From NCBI RefSeq assembly GCF_003977665.1, contig NZ_RYYV01000013.1, positions 62,001 through 126,000 of the forward strand: a stretch of DNA of 64,000 nucleotides. Reading direction: 5' to 3'. The translations under genes and the position numbers were made by a program. The stretch is from Dyella choica (lineage in GTDB: Bacteria; Pseudomonadota; Gammaproteobacteria; Xanthomonadales; Rhodanobacteraceae). The notes beneath the pieces are model-generated. The model did no database searches, was not told where the DNA came from, and worked only from the letters and a program-made list of their open reading frames with translations. Of this stretch, positions 28,385-37,816 are shown piece after piece (within the stretch, counting starts at the first letter, position 1; every line of letters starts with the position of its first letter).

Positions 28385-29563
28385 TTAATCCAAACGTTCC
28401 ACTGCCAGGGCGGTCGCTTCGCCGCCGCCAATGCACAAGGCAGCGACGCCGCGACGCAAGCCGCGGGTCTTCAGGGCGTTGAGCAGGGTCACCACGATGC
28501 GCGCACCGCTGGCGCCGATCGGATGACCGAGCGCGCAGGCGCCGCCATTGACGTTGAGCTTGTCGTGCGGAACGCCCAGCTCGCGCATCGGCGCCATCGC
28601 CACCACGGCAAAGGCTTCGTTGATCTCGAACAGGTCCACGTCGGCGACCTTCCAGCCGGCCTTGTCGAGCACCTTGCTGATCGCACCGACCGGGGCGGTG
28701 GTGAACCATTCGGGTTCCTGTGAATGAGTGGCGTGGGCAACGATGCGCGCCAGCGGCTTCACCCCGCGCGCCTTGGCTTCGTCGGCCGAAAGCAGAACCA
28801 GCGCCGCGGCGCCGTCGGAGATGCTGGACGAGCTGGCCGCAGTGATGGTGCCGTTCTCCTTGCGGAAGGCAGGCTTCAGCGTCGGCACCTTGCCGATGTC
28901 GGAACGGCTGGGCTGCTCGTCGGTATCGATCTGCACGTCACCCTTGCGGCCGGCGACGGTGACCGCCACGATTTCATCGGCGAACGCGCCGGAGGCTTGC
29001 GCCGCCTGCGAGCGCTTGACCGATTCGATCGCGAAGGCATCCTGCTCCTCGCGGCTGAAGTGGTACTTGTCGGCGCACAGCTCGCCGAACACGCCCATCG
29101 CCTTGCCGTCGTAGGGGTTGGTCAGGCCGTCCCAGGCCATGTGGTCGACCACCTTGCCATCGCCGTAGCGAATGCCGCCGCGGGCGTTGACCATGTGCGG
29201 GGCGTTGGTCATCGATTCCATGCCGCCGGCCACAACCACGGTAGCCGAACCGGCCTTGATCAGGTCATGGCCCAGCATGATCGCCTTCATGCCCGAACCG
29301 CACACCTTGTTGATGGTGGTGCAGCCGGTAGCCGGCGGCAGGCCGGCGTTGAGGGCGGCCTGGCGGGCGGGCGCCTGGCCGAGGTTGGCCGGCAGAACGC
29401 AGCCCATGATCACTTCGCTCACGTCCTTAGCCTCAATGCCGGACTCATCGAGCACAGCGCGGATGGCGGTGGCGCCGAGAGTCGGGGAGGGGACGCCGGT
29501 GAACTGGCCGAGGAAGGAGCCGATGGCAGTGCGCTTGGCGGCGGCGATGACGATATCCGACAT
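28385..29563 (-). CDS. Acetyl-CoA C-acetyltransferase (thiolase)
   Basis: A 392-residue biosynthetic/degradative thiolase. The nucleophile is C88 in 'NKVCGSGMKA'; 'NEAFAVVAMAPM', 'GGACALGHPIGASG' (catalytic His) and 'CIGGGEATAL' (second Cys) complete the site. It would cleave acetoacetyl-CoA derived from leucine breakdown or make it for other uses. ATG 29563 opens directly with 'MSDIVIAAAKRTAIG'; upstream frame is non-conserved. It lies between the lipoprotein gene and the divergent autotransporter. Confidence 0.94.
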   Translation of the reverse strand: MSDIVIAAAKRTAIGSFLGQFTGVPSPTLGATAIRAVLDESGIEAKDVSEVIMGCVLPANLGQAPARQAALNAGLPPATGCTTINKVCGSGMKAIMLGHDLIKAGSATVVVAGGMESMTNAPHMVNARGGIRYGDGKVVDHMAWDGLTNPYDGKAMGVFGELCADKYHFSREEQDAFAIESVKRSQAAQASGAFADEIVAVTVAGRKGDVQIDTDEQPSRSDIGKVPTLKPAFRKENGTITAASSSSISDGAAALVLLSADEAKARGVKPLARIVAHATHSQEPEWFTTAPVGAISKVLDKAGWKVADVDLFEINEAFAVVAMAPMRELGVPHDKLNVNGGACALGHPIGASGARIVVTLLNALKTRGLRRGVAALCIGGGEATALAVERLD

Positions 29564-29786
29564 GGGGATCTCCAGGGGAGCTTTTAGGCGCGTCGCGCCC
29601 GGGAAGGGAATTGCCGAATTATCGCAGCCCGCACTGCTTTGCAGCAAATCGGCGTTTTTCGTGAGAAATCACGCATTCTTGCCTCTCGCATTTAGACAGA
29701 CTTAACCCATAAGCTATGGTTGATTGCTGCTGTTGGGAGTGGCGGCATAGCTTCTGGACGAACGTCATTCACTAAGGGTGAGAGTT

Positions 29787-32690
29787 ATGGCAACCGGGAT
29801 GCAGGCGTTGCGCCGCCGTGAAATCGCGCTATTGATCAGTCTAGCCGTGGGTTTGAGTGGTTGTGGGGGAGGGGGTAACAGCGCTGTAAAGGCGTCCATG
29901 CCGGGCGGACCGGCGTCGGGTCTGCCACCTTCGCCCACGCCTACACCCTCACCCGCTCCGACGCCTTCGACACCTTCGCCCAGCGTTCCTACGCCGCCTA
30001 CTGACGCGCAGTTGTCCCTGACCAATACCTATGCGGCGCACAAACAGGGCTTTACCGGCGCCGGCGTCACCATTGCCATGGTCGACAGCGGCATCATGCG
30101 CACCAATCCGGCGGTGGCCGGACGCGTGACGCAAGAGCTAATCTACGTCGATTCGACGCAGAACAACACCAAGATCGACGATGTGGTCGGACACGGTACC
30201 TGGGGCGCCGAACTCGCCGCCGGTACGTCGTTCGCCCAGTATCCTGGTGGCATTGCGCCGGGCGCGAGCCTGGTTTCCGCGCGCATCATTTCCGACAGTG
30301 CGCCGAGTGATAACGGCTCCACTCCGCCTTCGCAGGTGACGACCAGCGATGCGCAGTTCTTTCAGCAGGTCAATTCCGACCTGATCACGGCCGGCGTGAA
30401 GGTGATGAACAACTCCTGGGGTGGCATCACCTGGGATACCACCAATACCGCGCTCAATGCCGCGTTCGATAACGCGTATGCGCCTTTCGTCAACAACGGC
30501 GGCCTGGTCGTGTTCGCCGCCGGCAACGATTCGCAGGCCAACCCGAGCACGATCGCTTCATTGCCCAGCTACGTATCCGATCCGAACCTGCAAAAGGGCT
30601 GGCTGGTTGCGGTGGCGTTGAACAGCAGCAACCCAACGCAGATCGAAAGCTATTCGAACAAGTGCGGCATTGCGATGAATTATTGCCTGGCGGCGCCGGG
30701 CGACGTGATCGTGCTGGACAAGAACACCACCTCCAGCACCGCCAATCCCACCTACTACATCGTGGAAGGCACCTCCTTCGCCGCTCCCATCGTTTCCGGC
30801 GCGGCGGCACTGGTATGGCAAGCGTATCCGTATTTCAGCAACGACCTGGTGCGGCAAACCTTGCTGGGCACGGCCACGCCACTGGGCGGTTCGCAACCCA
30901 ATCCCACGTTTGGCTACGGTGCGTTGAATGTGGGGGCGGCAGTGAATGGGCCTCAGCAGTTCAACTGGGGCAATGTGGAGGTTGGCTTTTCGGGCAATTC
31001 GAGTTGGAACAACCCGATCTCCGGCGCGGGCGGCCTGATCCTGGATGGGCCGGGCACTTTGACGCTCAGCAAGCCTTCTACCTATACCGGCTCCACCACG
31101 GTCAATGGCGGCACCTTGAACGCGGTATCGCTGAATTCGAATGCAGCCATCGCATCGACGGGCACGTTGGCGATCACGGGAACTGCCTCCGGCTCGACGC
31201 CGCTCATCAATGGTAGCGTAAACAACCAGGGCACGCTGGTGGTAGGTACGACCAGCAATCTCGTGATGGCGGGCAACTACACACAGTCCGGCGGCAAGCT
31301 CGCGGTGTCGCTGGGTTCTGCACTGCAGGCGTCCGGCACGGCCACGCTCAGCAACAACGCGGCCCTGTACGTCTATGGAGCCAATCAGGGCTATGTCGCC
31401 AATTCCAAAACCACGGTGTTGTCGGCGACCAACGGCTTGACTGGTACGTTCGCAAGCCTTTCTACGCCATCTACTGTCACACTGCAGGCTACGCTGGTTT
31501 ACGACGCCAACGATGCCTTTCTCAACGTAACGCAGATCAACCTCACGCAAGCCGCGGGTGCGCCGTACGCTACCTCTGCGGCTGCAGGCGCTGTGCGTAC
31601 GCAGAGTGCCTTCAATACGATCAACAGCGTAATGAGCGGCTCCAATGCGCAGCCCTTGCCGACCAGTTTCGTCAGCGGCGCCGCCAGCATCCAACAATCG
31701 CAGACTACCGCCGAGCTGCAAAAATCTCTGAGCAGCCTCTCGGGCCAGATGTACGCCACGAGCGCGGCGATGACCTTCGAAGCCATCGATGCCGACACGC
31801 GTGCGTTGTCCGATCGTTTCGACAGCCTGCTCGACAGTCCGCAAAGCTTCGAACGCAACAGCAAGTTCCAGAGCTGGTCGCAGAACCTGGGCTACCAGGG
31901 CAGCTTCTCGCGCAGCGGCTACGACAACCTCGGCTTCCAGCTCAACGGCAGCATGGTCGGCGGCGATCGCATGCTCGGCAACGGCGCCGTGCTGGGTTAC
32001 GCCATTAGCCACAGCCAGGGGCTGGGCAATCTGCAACAGAGCGCCGACCAGGGCTTCAGCCGTGCGCTGGAAGGCATGGTGTATGGCGGCATCGTGCACG
32101 GCAACTGGTACACGATGGGTCGCTTCGGCGTGGGCAGCGACTGGCAGAACACGCGCCGTGAACTGCTGCTGGGCAGCCAATACGCCGGCGTGGGAAGTTT
32201 CAGCAACGGCCGCTACCAGGTGGCTTATAGCGAAAGCGGTTACCGCTTCAATGCGGGTAAATGGAAACTCACGCCGTACGCCGACCTGGAATACGCCAAT
32301 GTCGAACGCGATGGTTTCAATGAACTGGGGGGCGCAGGCTTTGGTCTGAGTTCCAGCTCACAGACCGTGCAGCGCTGGCAGGCGGGCATCGGCTTGCGTG
32401 GTTCGCGCCAGTGGCAAATGCCGGACGGCAGCAGCCTCAGCCTGCAAGCCCGGTTCCAGTGGCAGGACGCCTTCTCCATGCATGGCGTGATGCCGACAGC
32501 CAGCTTCACAGCTTTGCAGCAGTTCATGCCGATCAACGGCATCGGCCTGTCGCGTTACGGCAACATCGCCGGTGTGTCGTTGAACTGGCGTTTCTCGGAG
32601 CGCGCGCAGTTGTCGATCGGTGCGGATGAATACAACGCACAGCGTGCCCACGCGACGATGGGGACGCTCAATTACAGCCTGAGGTTTTAA
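29787..32690 (+). CDS. Subtilisin-like (S8) autotransporter, lipoprotein-type
   Basis: A 967-residue autotransporter. The signal ends in the lipobox 'GLSGC' (C26), followed by a Pro-rich linker (about 40-72). The S8 protease domain has D100 ('AMVDSG'), H136 ('GHGTWG'), N247 ('AAGND') and S330 ('GTSFAAP'). A passenger repeat with 'GPGTLTLSKPSTYTGSTTVN' follows, and the last about 270 residues are a beta-barrel ending in 'YSLRF'. The lipidated N-terminus and Pro-rich spacer resemble Bordetella SphB1, which matures surface adhesins. ATG 29787 has a GGTGAGAG ribosome-binding site. It is the only plus-strand gene among leucine catabolism genes. Confidence 0.92.
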   Translation: MATGMQALRRREIALLISLAVGLSGCGGGGNSAVKASMPGGPASGLPPSPTPTPSPAPTPSTPSPSVPTPPTDAQLSLTNTYAAHKQGFTGAGVTIAMVDSGIMRTNPAVAGRVTQELIYVDSTQNNTKIDDVVGHGTWGAELAAGTSFAQYPGGIAPGASLVSARIISDSAPSDNGSTPPSQVTTSDAQFFQQVNSDLITAGVKVMNNSWGGITWDTTNTALNAAFDNAYAPFVNNGGLVVFAAGNDSQANPSTIASLPSYVSDPNLQKGWLVAVALNSSNPTQIESYSNKCGIAMNYCLAAPGDVIVLDKNTTSSTANPTYYIVEGTSFAAPIVSGAAALVWQAYPYFSNDLVRQTLLGTATPLGGSQPNPTFGYGALNVGAAVNGPQQFNWGNVEVGFSGNSSWNNPISGAGGLILDGPGTLTLSKPSTYTGSTTVNGGTLNAVSLNSNAAIASTGTLAITGTASGSTPLINGSVNNQGTLVVGTTSNLVMAGNYTQSGGKLAVSLGSALQASGTATLSNNAALYVYGANQGYVANSKTTVLSATNGLTGTFASLSTPSTVTLQATLVYDANDAFLNVTQINLTQAAGAPYATSAAAGAVRTQSAFNTINSVMSGSNAQPLPTSFVSGAASIQQSQTTAELQKSLSSLSGQMYATSAAMTFEAIDADTRALSDRFDSLLDSPQSFERNSKFQSWSQNLGYQGSFSRSGYDNLGFQLNGSMVGGDRMLGNGAVLGYAISHSQGLGNLQQSADQGFSRALEGMVYGGIVHGNWYTMGRFGVGSDWQNTRRELLLGSQYAGVGSFSNGRYQVAYSESGYRFNAGKWKLTPYADLEYANVERDGFNELGGAGFGLSSSSQTVQRWQAGIGLRGSRQWQMPDGSSLSLQARFQWQDAFSMHGVMPTASFTALQQFMPINGIGLSRYGNIAGVSLNWRFSERAQLSIGADEYNAQRAHATMGTLNYSLRF

Positions 32691-32707
32691 GCTCGCCGCA
32701 ATCTACT

Positions 32708-32828
32708 CCCTCCCCTACGTGTAGTAGGGGAGGGTTGGGGTGGGGTGAAGCAATCTCGCGGTGAACTCAAGCATTGCGGCAAGCTCGTACAACCCCACCC
32801 CAACCCTCCCCTGCAAGCAGGGGAGGGG
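32708..32828. repeat. Composite palindrome of CCCTCCCC hairpins
   Basis: A hairpin CCCTCCCCTAC/GTAGGGGAGGG is followed by TTGGGGTGGGG, and about 60 bp later the complement CCCCACCCCAA leads into a second CCCTCCCC/GGGGAGGG hairpin, so the whole unit is mirror-symmetric. It fills the convergent gap between the autotransporter and liuA and may end both transcripts. Confidence 0.75.
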
Positions 32829-32848
32829 GCTATAGCTCGTGAGTCGTT

Positions 32849-34006
32849 TTACTCGCGCCCGTGGAACAGCTCGCGCCCGATCAGCATGCGGCGAATTTCA
32901 TTCGTCCCCGCGCCGATCTCGTACAGCTTCGCATCGCGCAGCAAGCGGCCGGTCGGATATTCATTGATATAGCCGTTGCCGCCCAGCGTCTGGATCGCTT
33001 CCAGGGCCACCTGCACCGCATTCTGCGAGGCGTTGAGCAGGCATGCAGCCGGATCGATGCGCGACTTCACCCCGGCATCGAATTCCTTCGCCACCATGTA
33101 GGCGAAGCCACGTGAACTTTGCAGCTTGGTGTACATGTCGGCGATCTTCGCCTGCATCACGCCGAAGGTGCCGATCGGCGCATTGAACTGCTTGCGCTCG
33201 CGCGCATACGGCAGGGCGATATCCATTGCCGCCTGCATCAGGCCGATCGGGCCGCCGGACAACACGAGGCGTTCGGTATCCAGGCCGCTCATCAAGACCC
33301 GCACGCCTTCATTCACTTCGCCGACAATGTTCTCGGCGGGAATCTCGCAATTTTCGAACACCAGCTCGCAAGTATTCGAGCCGCGCATGCCGAGTTTGTC
33401 CAGCTTCTGCGCCGTGCTGAATCCCGGCATGCCTTTTTCGACGATGAAGGCGGTCATGCAGCGGCTGCCCGCGATGCGCGGCGCGGTGCGCATGTAAACC
33501 AGCAGCACGTCTGCGTCGGGCCCGTTGGTGATCCACATCTTCGAACCGTTGGCCACCCATACGTCGCCATGCTGCTCGGCGCGGCAGGTCATCGAGCCGA
33601 CGACGTCGGACCCGGCACCCGGTTCGCTCATCGCCAGCGCGCCGACGTATTCGCCGGAGCACAGCTTAGGAATGTATTTGCGCCGTTGCGCTTCGTTTCC
33701 GTTGTGGAAAATGTTCTGCACGCACAGGTTGGAGTGCGCGCCGTAGGACAGGCCGACCGAACCGGACGCGCGCGAGATTTCCTCCATCGCCACCATGTGC
33801 GCCAGGAAACCCATGCCGCTGCCGCCGAATTCTTCCGGCACGGTGATGCCAAGCAGCCCCAGGTCGCCCATCTTGCGCCACAAATCGTGCGGGAACAGGT
33901 TTTCGCGGTCGATATGGTCGGCGCGCGGCGCGATCTCCTTTTCCGCGAACGCAGACACGCTTTCGCGCAGCAGGTCGATCTCTTCACCGAGCGGGAACGG
34001 ACGCAT
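32849..34006 (-). CDS. liuA: Isovaleryl-CoA dehydrogenase
   Basis: A 385-residue FAD acyl-CoA dehydrogenase, first committed step after leucine oxidative decarboxylation. '[15 protein letters not shown]' and '[14 protein letters not shown]' bind FAD and substrate; '[33 protein letters not shown]' contains the C-terminal family signature. The catalytic Glu of this subgroup lies in '[14 protein letters not shown]' / 'DTERLV' region rather than at the usual C-terminal position. It is separate from liuB, liuC and liuD. Confidence 0.93.
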   Translation of the reverse strand: MRPFPLGEEIDLLRESVSAFAEKEIAPRADHIDRENLFPHDLWRKMGDLGLLGITVPEEFGGSGMGFLAHMVAMEEISRASGSVGLSYGAHSNLCVQNIFHNGNEAQRRKYIPKLCSGEYVGALAMSEPGAGSDVVGSMTCRAEQHGDVWVANGSKMWITNGPDADVLLVYMRTAPRIAGSRCMTAFIVEKGMPGFSTAQKLDKLGMRGSNTCELVFENCEIPAENIVGEVNEGVRVLMSGLDTERLVLSGGPIGLMQAAMDIALPYARERKQFNAPIGTFGVMQAKIADMYTKLQSSRGFAYMVAKEFDAGVKSRIDPAACLLNASQNAVQVALEAIQTLGGNGYINEYPTGRLLRDAKLYEIGAGTNEIRRMLIGRELFHGRE

Positions 34007-34061
34007 GACGAACTCCTGGGGAAAGGGTATGGGAGGCCAGGAATTGTAGCGCAGCGGTCTT

Positions 34062-34094
34062 GGCCTCCCCTGATGCGGCGCATCAGGGGAGGCC
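34062..34094. repeat. Perfect 15-bp-stem hairpin
   Basis: Arms GGCCTCCCCTGATGC and complement enclose a 3-base loop, between liuA and the gene ending at 34142. No T-tract follows, so it is more likely a REP-like palindrome or mRNA-end stabiliser than a terminator. Confidence 0.75.
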
Positions 34095-34141
34095 GGCGTC
34101 CCGGATTGCCGCCCTCGCCACGCAGGGGTGGGAGCAATGGG

Positions 34142-34588
34142 TTACGGCTGCACTTTGGCCAACTTGCCCTTCATGATCACGCCGGACATCACAAAGCCCA
34201 CGTGGCATTCGTATTTCTCGCCGTCGCGGTATTCGTTGCCGTAATCGCTGACGATATCGACCACCGCATTGGCGCCGGCCGCTTTCGCCTGGTCCTGCAG
34301 CGCAATCAAGGCCGACTGCAGCGCCCAATCGCAGGTTTTCTGGTCCGCCTTGCCGAAGGCATTGGTTTTGCGGTTGACGCTGACGTCGTCCTTGAGCACC
34401 GCTACCTGCCCTTGTGGGGCATGGCCGGTCAGATAGAACTTCACCGCGCCGTCCAGCTTGCCGGACTGGGTCGCCTCGGCCACGGCGTTGGCGAACGGGA
34501 AATGCACGATCTTGTCCTTGGCCGATGCCGGCCCGGAAACTGCCAACACCAACGCGATCGCAACCAGCACTCCAAATTTCGCTTTCAT
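34142..34588 (-). CDS. Secreted YbjQ-like protein of unknown function
   Basis: A 148-residue protein with a Sec signal peptide (residues 1-23, 'GPASAKD'). The mature part has 'LQDQAKAAGANAVVDIVSDY' and 'YECHVGFVMSGVIMKGKLAKV', a pattern seen in proteins often labelled 'excinuclease' or related to the YbjQ/DUF74 fold, but without any nuclease motif. ATG 34588 has a ribosome-binding-like AGGAGACTGAAGGGT upstream. It follows the ketoreductase gene by 29 bp, so it may be the last gene of the pigment operon; proteins of this type are often found near pigment clusters. Confidence 0.75.
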   Translation of the reverse strand: MKAKFGVLVAIALVLAVSGPASAKDKIVHFPFANAVAEATQSGKLDGAVKFYLTGHAPQGQVAVLKDDVSVNRKTNAFGKADQKTCDWALQSALIALQDQAKAAGANAVVDIVSDYGNEYRDGEKYECHVGFVMSGVIMKGKLAKVQP

Positions 34589-34617
34589 ACCCTTCAGTCT
34601 CCTTGATCGATGGTTTC

Positions 34618-35346
34618 TCAGCACAATCCGCCATTCACTGCCAGCACCTGCCGAGTGATATAGCTTGCTTCCGGGCTGACCAGAAACTGCACCGCCGCGG
34701 CGACTTCGTCCACCGTGCCGGCACGCTGCATCGGAATGGCCTTGAGAATCTCTTCCAGCGGCAGCTCTTCCTGGGTCATGTCGGTGTCGATCAAGCCCGG
34801 CGCCACGCAATTGACGGTGATCTTGCGCTTGGCCAGTTCCACCGCCAACGCCTTGGCCGCACCGATCACACCGGCCTTGGAAGCGCTGTAGTTCACCTGG
34901 CCGCGATTGCCGATCAGGCCCGAGACAGAAGTGATGCAGACGATGCGTCCCGCCTGGCGGCGGCGAATCATCGGCATGATGATCGGGTGCAAGACGTTGT
35001 AGAAGCCGTCGAGGTTCGTCCGCAGCACCTGATCCCAGTCGTCATCGCTGAGTGCGGGGAAGGCGCCGTCGCGTGTCAGCCCGGCGTTGCACACTACACC
35101 GTAGTAAGCGCCATGCGCTTCGACGTCCGCTTCCAGCGCAGCTACGCACGCAGCGCGGTCGGCCACGTCGAATTGCAGAATTCGCGCAGCGCGACCGAAT
35201 GCCTCTATCGCTGCACCGACCTGTTCGGCGTCCTCGCGTCGGCTGCGGCAATGCAGGACGATGTCATAACCGGCTTGCGCCAGCTTTAAGGCAATGGCGC
35301 GGCCGATGCCGCGACTGGAACCGGTGACCAGGACTGTTTCAGCCAT
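34618..35346 (-). CDS. 3-oxoacyl-ACP reductase of the aryl polyene cluster
   Basis: A 242-residue FabG-like SDR (counterpart of E. coli ApeQ). Motifs: 'TGSSRGIGRA' (8-17), 'CNAGLTRDG' (about 87), catalytic 'SVSGLIGNRGQVNYSASKAG' and 'VNCVAPGLIDTDM'. It would reduce the 3-oxo group at each elongation. It overlaps the dehydratase gene upstream by 8 bp, so KS, dehydratase and reductase are translated together. Confidence 0.92.
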   Translation of the reverse strand: MAETVLVTGSSRGIGRAIALKLAQAGYDIVLHCRSRREDAEQVGAAIEAFGRAARILQFDVADRAACVAALEADVEAHGAYYGVVCNAGLTRDGAFPALSDDDWDQVLRTNLDGFYNVLHPIIMPMIRRRQAGRIVCITSVSGLIGNRGQVNYSASKAGVIGAAKALAVELAKRKITVNCVAPGLIDTDMTQEELPLEEILKAIPMQRAGTVDEVAAAVQFLVSPEASYITRQVLAVNGGLC

Positions 35347-35806
35347 GCGGCGTCTCCTTGGATTTTTGTTCGAAGAACACGGCCGCGTCCGGCGGGCTGA
35401 ACACGGTCAAGCGTGCTTCGGCGTGAATGCCCTGGCTCTCGATGCGGCACAGGAATACGCCCATGCCTTGTTCGTCGTGGAACTCGCGCGAGGCTTCCAC
35501 CCGCAATCGAGCGCCGGCAGGAAAGTCGTCGACATTGCACGAGTAATGCCGCGTGCCGAGCAGAAACCCCAGTTGTACCGGCCGCTGTTGCGCGCGGGCG
35601 CGACAGCCGGCCCAGGCGGCAATGGCCTGCGCCATCAGCTCCACGCCCACCCATGAGGGCATGCCGCCATCGTCATCCACGAACAGGCTGCCCGCGCGGA
35701 TCGTCCGCGTACAGAGGATGCGCTCGCTTTCCACTTGCTCGATGCCGTCGAGCAGGATCATCGGGTCGGCATGGGGCATCACCTCGGCGATCGGCCATGG
35801 CGTCAT
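35339..35806 (-). CDS. Hotdog-fold 3-hydroxyacyl-ACP dehydratase (ApeP-like)
   Basis: A 155-residue protein beginning 'MTPWPIAEVMPHADPMILLD', where the 'PHADPM' segment carries the catalytic histidine of ApeP-type dehydratases, and 'GVELMAQAIAAWAG' forms the hotdog helix. It would remove water to create the polyene double bonds, probably as a heteromer with the other small hotdog protein of the cluster. ATG 35806 overlaps the KS stop (ATGA). Confidence 0.85.
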   Translation of the reverse strand: MTPWPIAEVMPHADPMILLDGIEQVESERILCTRTIRAGSLFVDDDGGMPSWVGVELMAQAIAAWAGCRARAQQRPVQLGFLLGTRHYSCNVDDFPAGARLRVEASREFHDEQGMGVFLCRIESQGIHAEARLTVFSPPDAAVFFEQKSKETPHG

Positions 35807-36990
35807 GCAGGATCTCCCAGGATCAACGACGCATTGTTGCCGCCAAACGCGAAGGAATTGCTCATCAGGTAGCGCCGCCCACCGGCGGGCAGATGGCTGC
35901 CGATACGGGTGAAGTTCAAGGCGGGCAGCGCAGGATCGGCCTGGCCATCCCACAAGTGCGGCGGCAGACGGCGTTCGGCGCGCGCGTCCGTCAAGCTCAG
36001 CCAGCAAAAGGCAGCCTCCAGCGAGCCGGCTGCCGCGAGCGTGTGGCCGGTCAGCGACTTCGTCGACGAACAGGGCACAGCCGTCCCCAACAGGCTGGCC
36101 ACGGCTTGGGCTTCCATGCTGTCGTTATGCTCCGTGGCTGTGCCGTGCAGATTGATGTAGTCGATCTGTGCGGCGTCCAGCCCGGCGTGCCGTAAGGCAT
36201 TCTGCATCGCCTGGCATGCACCGGCTCCTTGCGGATCGGGCGAGGACATGTGATAGGCATCGGAACTGGCGCCGCCACTGAACAGTTGCACCGGGCCGGG
36301 TTCGCGCGTCATCAGGAACAGCGCTGCCGCTTCGCCGATATTGATGCCGCGACGGTGCCTGGAGAAGGGATCGCAGCGCTGCTGGTCGACCGCTTCCAGT
36401 GCGTGAAAGCCGTTGATGGCCAGTCGGCACAGCGTATCCACGCCGCCGCATAGCACGGCATCACACAAGCCGAGTCGCAGCAGGCGCTGCGCGCTCATCA
36501 GCGCGCGTGCGCCGGAAGTGCATGCGGTGGAGATGCCATAGCACGGCCCGGAAAGCCCGAGCCATTCGGCCAGGAATTGAGCCGGTGCGCCGAGCTCCTG
36601 GTGCGAGTAGTGATAGTCGGTAGGCCACGCACCGTCGCGGCGATAGGCTGCAATGCCGTGAGTGGCTTCCTCGATGCCGGTGGTGCTGGTGCCGAGTATC
36701 ACGCCGATGCGCGCAACTCCGTAACGCGCGATGGCGGCGCGGATGTCGGCTTCGATTTCCAGCGCCGCGGCGAGCAGCAGCCGATTGTTGCGATTGTCGC
36801 GATGGCTCAGGCTGTCGGGCACGGGCGGAAGTTGTGCATGCACGCGGCCTAGCGGAGGCTGGTGATCCGGAATCCAGCCTTGCTCGGCGCGGATGCCGCT
36901 ATCGTCGCCGGCGAACAGGGCTTCGGCGACCCTGGACTTGCCGGCGCCGAGGTTGCAGACAATGCCGAGGGCGTTGAGGTAAGCGTTCAT
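35803..36990 (-). CDS. Beta-ketoacyl-ACP synthase (ApeO-like)
   Basis: A 395-residue ketosynthase with the Cys-His-His triad: C157 in 'STACTSGA', H282 in 'NLHGTATEHND' and H316 in 'TGHTLAAAG'. It is distinct from the second KS of the cluster (42240-43463); in E. coli the two types are ApeO and ApeR. It may start or extend the chain on ACP. It begins a unit KS-dehydratase-reductase and is separated from the methyltransferase gene upstream by a GTAG repeat. Confidence 0.92.
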   Translation of the reverse strand: MNAYLNALGIVCNLGAGKSRVAEALFAGDDSGIRAEQGWIPDHQPPLGRVHAQLPPVPDSLSHRDNRNNRLLLAAALEIEADIRAAIARYGVARIGVILGTSTTGIEEATHGIAAYRRDGAWPTDYHYSHQELGAPAQFLAEWLGLSGPCYGISTACTSGARALMSAQRLLRLGLCDAVLCGGVDTLCRLAINGFHALEAVDQQRCDPFSRHRRGINIGEAAALFLMTREPGPVQLFSGGASSDAYHMSSPDPQGAGACQAMQNALRHAGLDAAQIDYINLHGTATEHNDSMEAQAVASLLGTAVPCSSTKSLTGHTLAAAGSLEAAFCWLSLTDARAERRLPPHLWDGQADPALPALNFTRIGSHLPAGGRRYLMSNSFAFGGNNASLILGDPA

Positions 36991-37005
36991 ACGGCGTGCG
37001 CGTTC

Positions 37006-37079
37006 GTAGACTGGGATGCCAATCCCAGCATTGCCATGCGCACATGCTGCGCGATGCTGGGATTGGCATCCCAGCCTAC
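37006..37079. repeat. GTAG-type REP doublet, copy F
   Basis: GTAGACTGGGAT on the left and ATCCCAGCCTAC on the right, with a slightly longer middle. It sits in the 109-bp gap between the methyltransferase and the KS gene, the widest break in the distal pigment operon. Confidence 0.87.
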
Positions 37080-37099
37080 GTGATTCGTGGCGATTTGCC

Positions 37100-37816
37100 T
37101 CATGCCAGCGGTTTCCGCGCCGCCACGTTCACCAGCGTCTCCTCCCGTTGCCCGGGCGGAGGCGGCGCACGCAGGCCCCAGCGCTCCAGCAAGCCGAAGT
37201 CCTTGGAGCGGCTCCACCATAGATAGGGAAAGGATACGTTGCGCGACTCGAACTCAAAGCCCTGACCGCGCAACATCTCAAGGTATTCCTCGGCGCTCTT
37301 CTGCACTTCCATCGGATGCCGGAAAAACCAGCGGATCACCCAGGTATCGATGTACGCCTTGGTCGATTCGGCGAACAACAGCCAGCCGCCTGGCTTCAGT
37401 ACGCGCCAGAACTCGGCAAGGGCGCGCTCCTGCTCCACCAGATGATGAAAGGTCTGATGGCAGAACACGATATCCACGCTGCGATCCGGCAGCGGCATCT
37501 GCGCGCAATCGGCGGAATGCAGCTGGATCGAAAGGCCTTCTTGCGCGGCTTCCGCTCGCGCAAGCTCGACACTGTGCGGGTCGGCATCCAGGCCGACCAA
37601 GTGGAGGGGCTGGAACGCATCGCGCAGCAGGCGGAACGACTTGCCCTGGCCGCAACCGGCATCCAGCAGCGTACCGCCTTGCGGCAACGGTTCGCCGATC
37701 AGCCGCTTGAGGTCATTGATCGCCACGCGCAGCACGTGATGCTGCCATGTATGGCTGCGCAGGAAGTGGAAACCGATGCGCGTTTCTTCAACGTAGTTGG
37801 GGCTGGCGTAGGTCAT
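37100..37816 (-). CDS. Class I SAM-dependent methyltransferase
   Basis: A 238-residue methyltransferase. Motif I is 'LLDAGCGQGKSFRLL' (about residue 49), motif II 'LVGLDADP', then 'DIVFCHQTFHHL' and 'VLKPGGWLLFAESTK'. ATG 37816 overlaps the thioesterase stop, which fixes the start. In aryl polyene clusters such an enzyme methylates the aryl head; exact position on the molecule cannot be told from sequence. Confidence 0.88.
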   Translation of the reverse strand: MTYASPNYVEETRIGFHFLRSHTWQHHVLRVAINDLKRLIGEPLPQGGTLLDAGCGQGKSFRLLRDAFQPLHLVGLDADPHSVELARAEAAQEGLSIQLHSADCAQMPLPDRSVDIVFCHQTFHHLVEQERALAEFWRVLKPGGWLLFAESTKAYIDTWVIRWFFRHPMEVQKSAEEYLEMLRGQGFEFESRNVSFPYLWWSRSKDFGLLERWGLRAPPPPGQREETLVNVAARKPLA

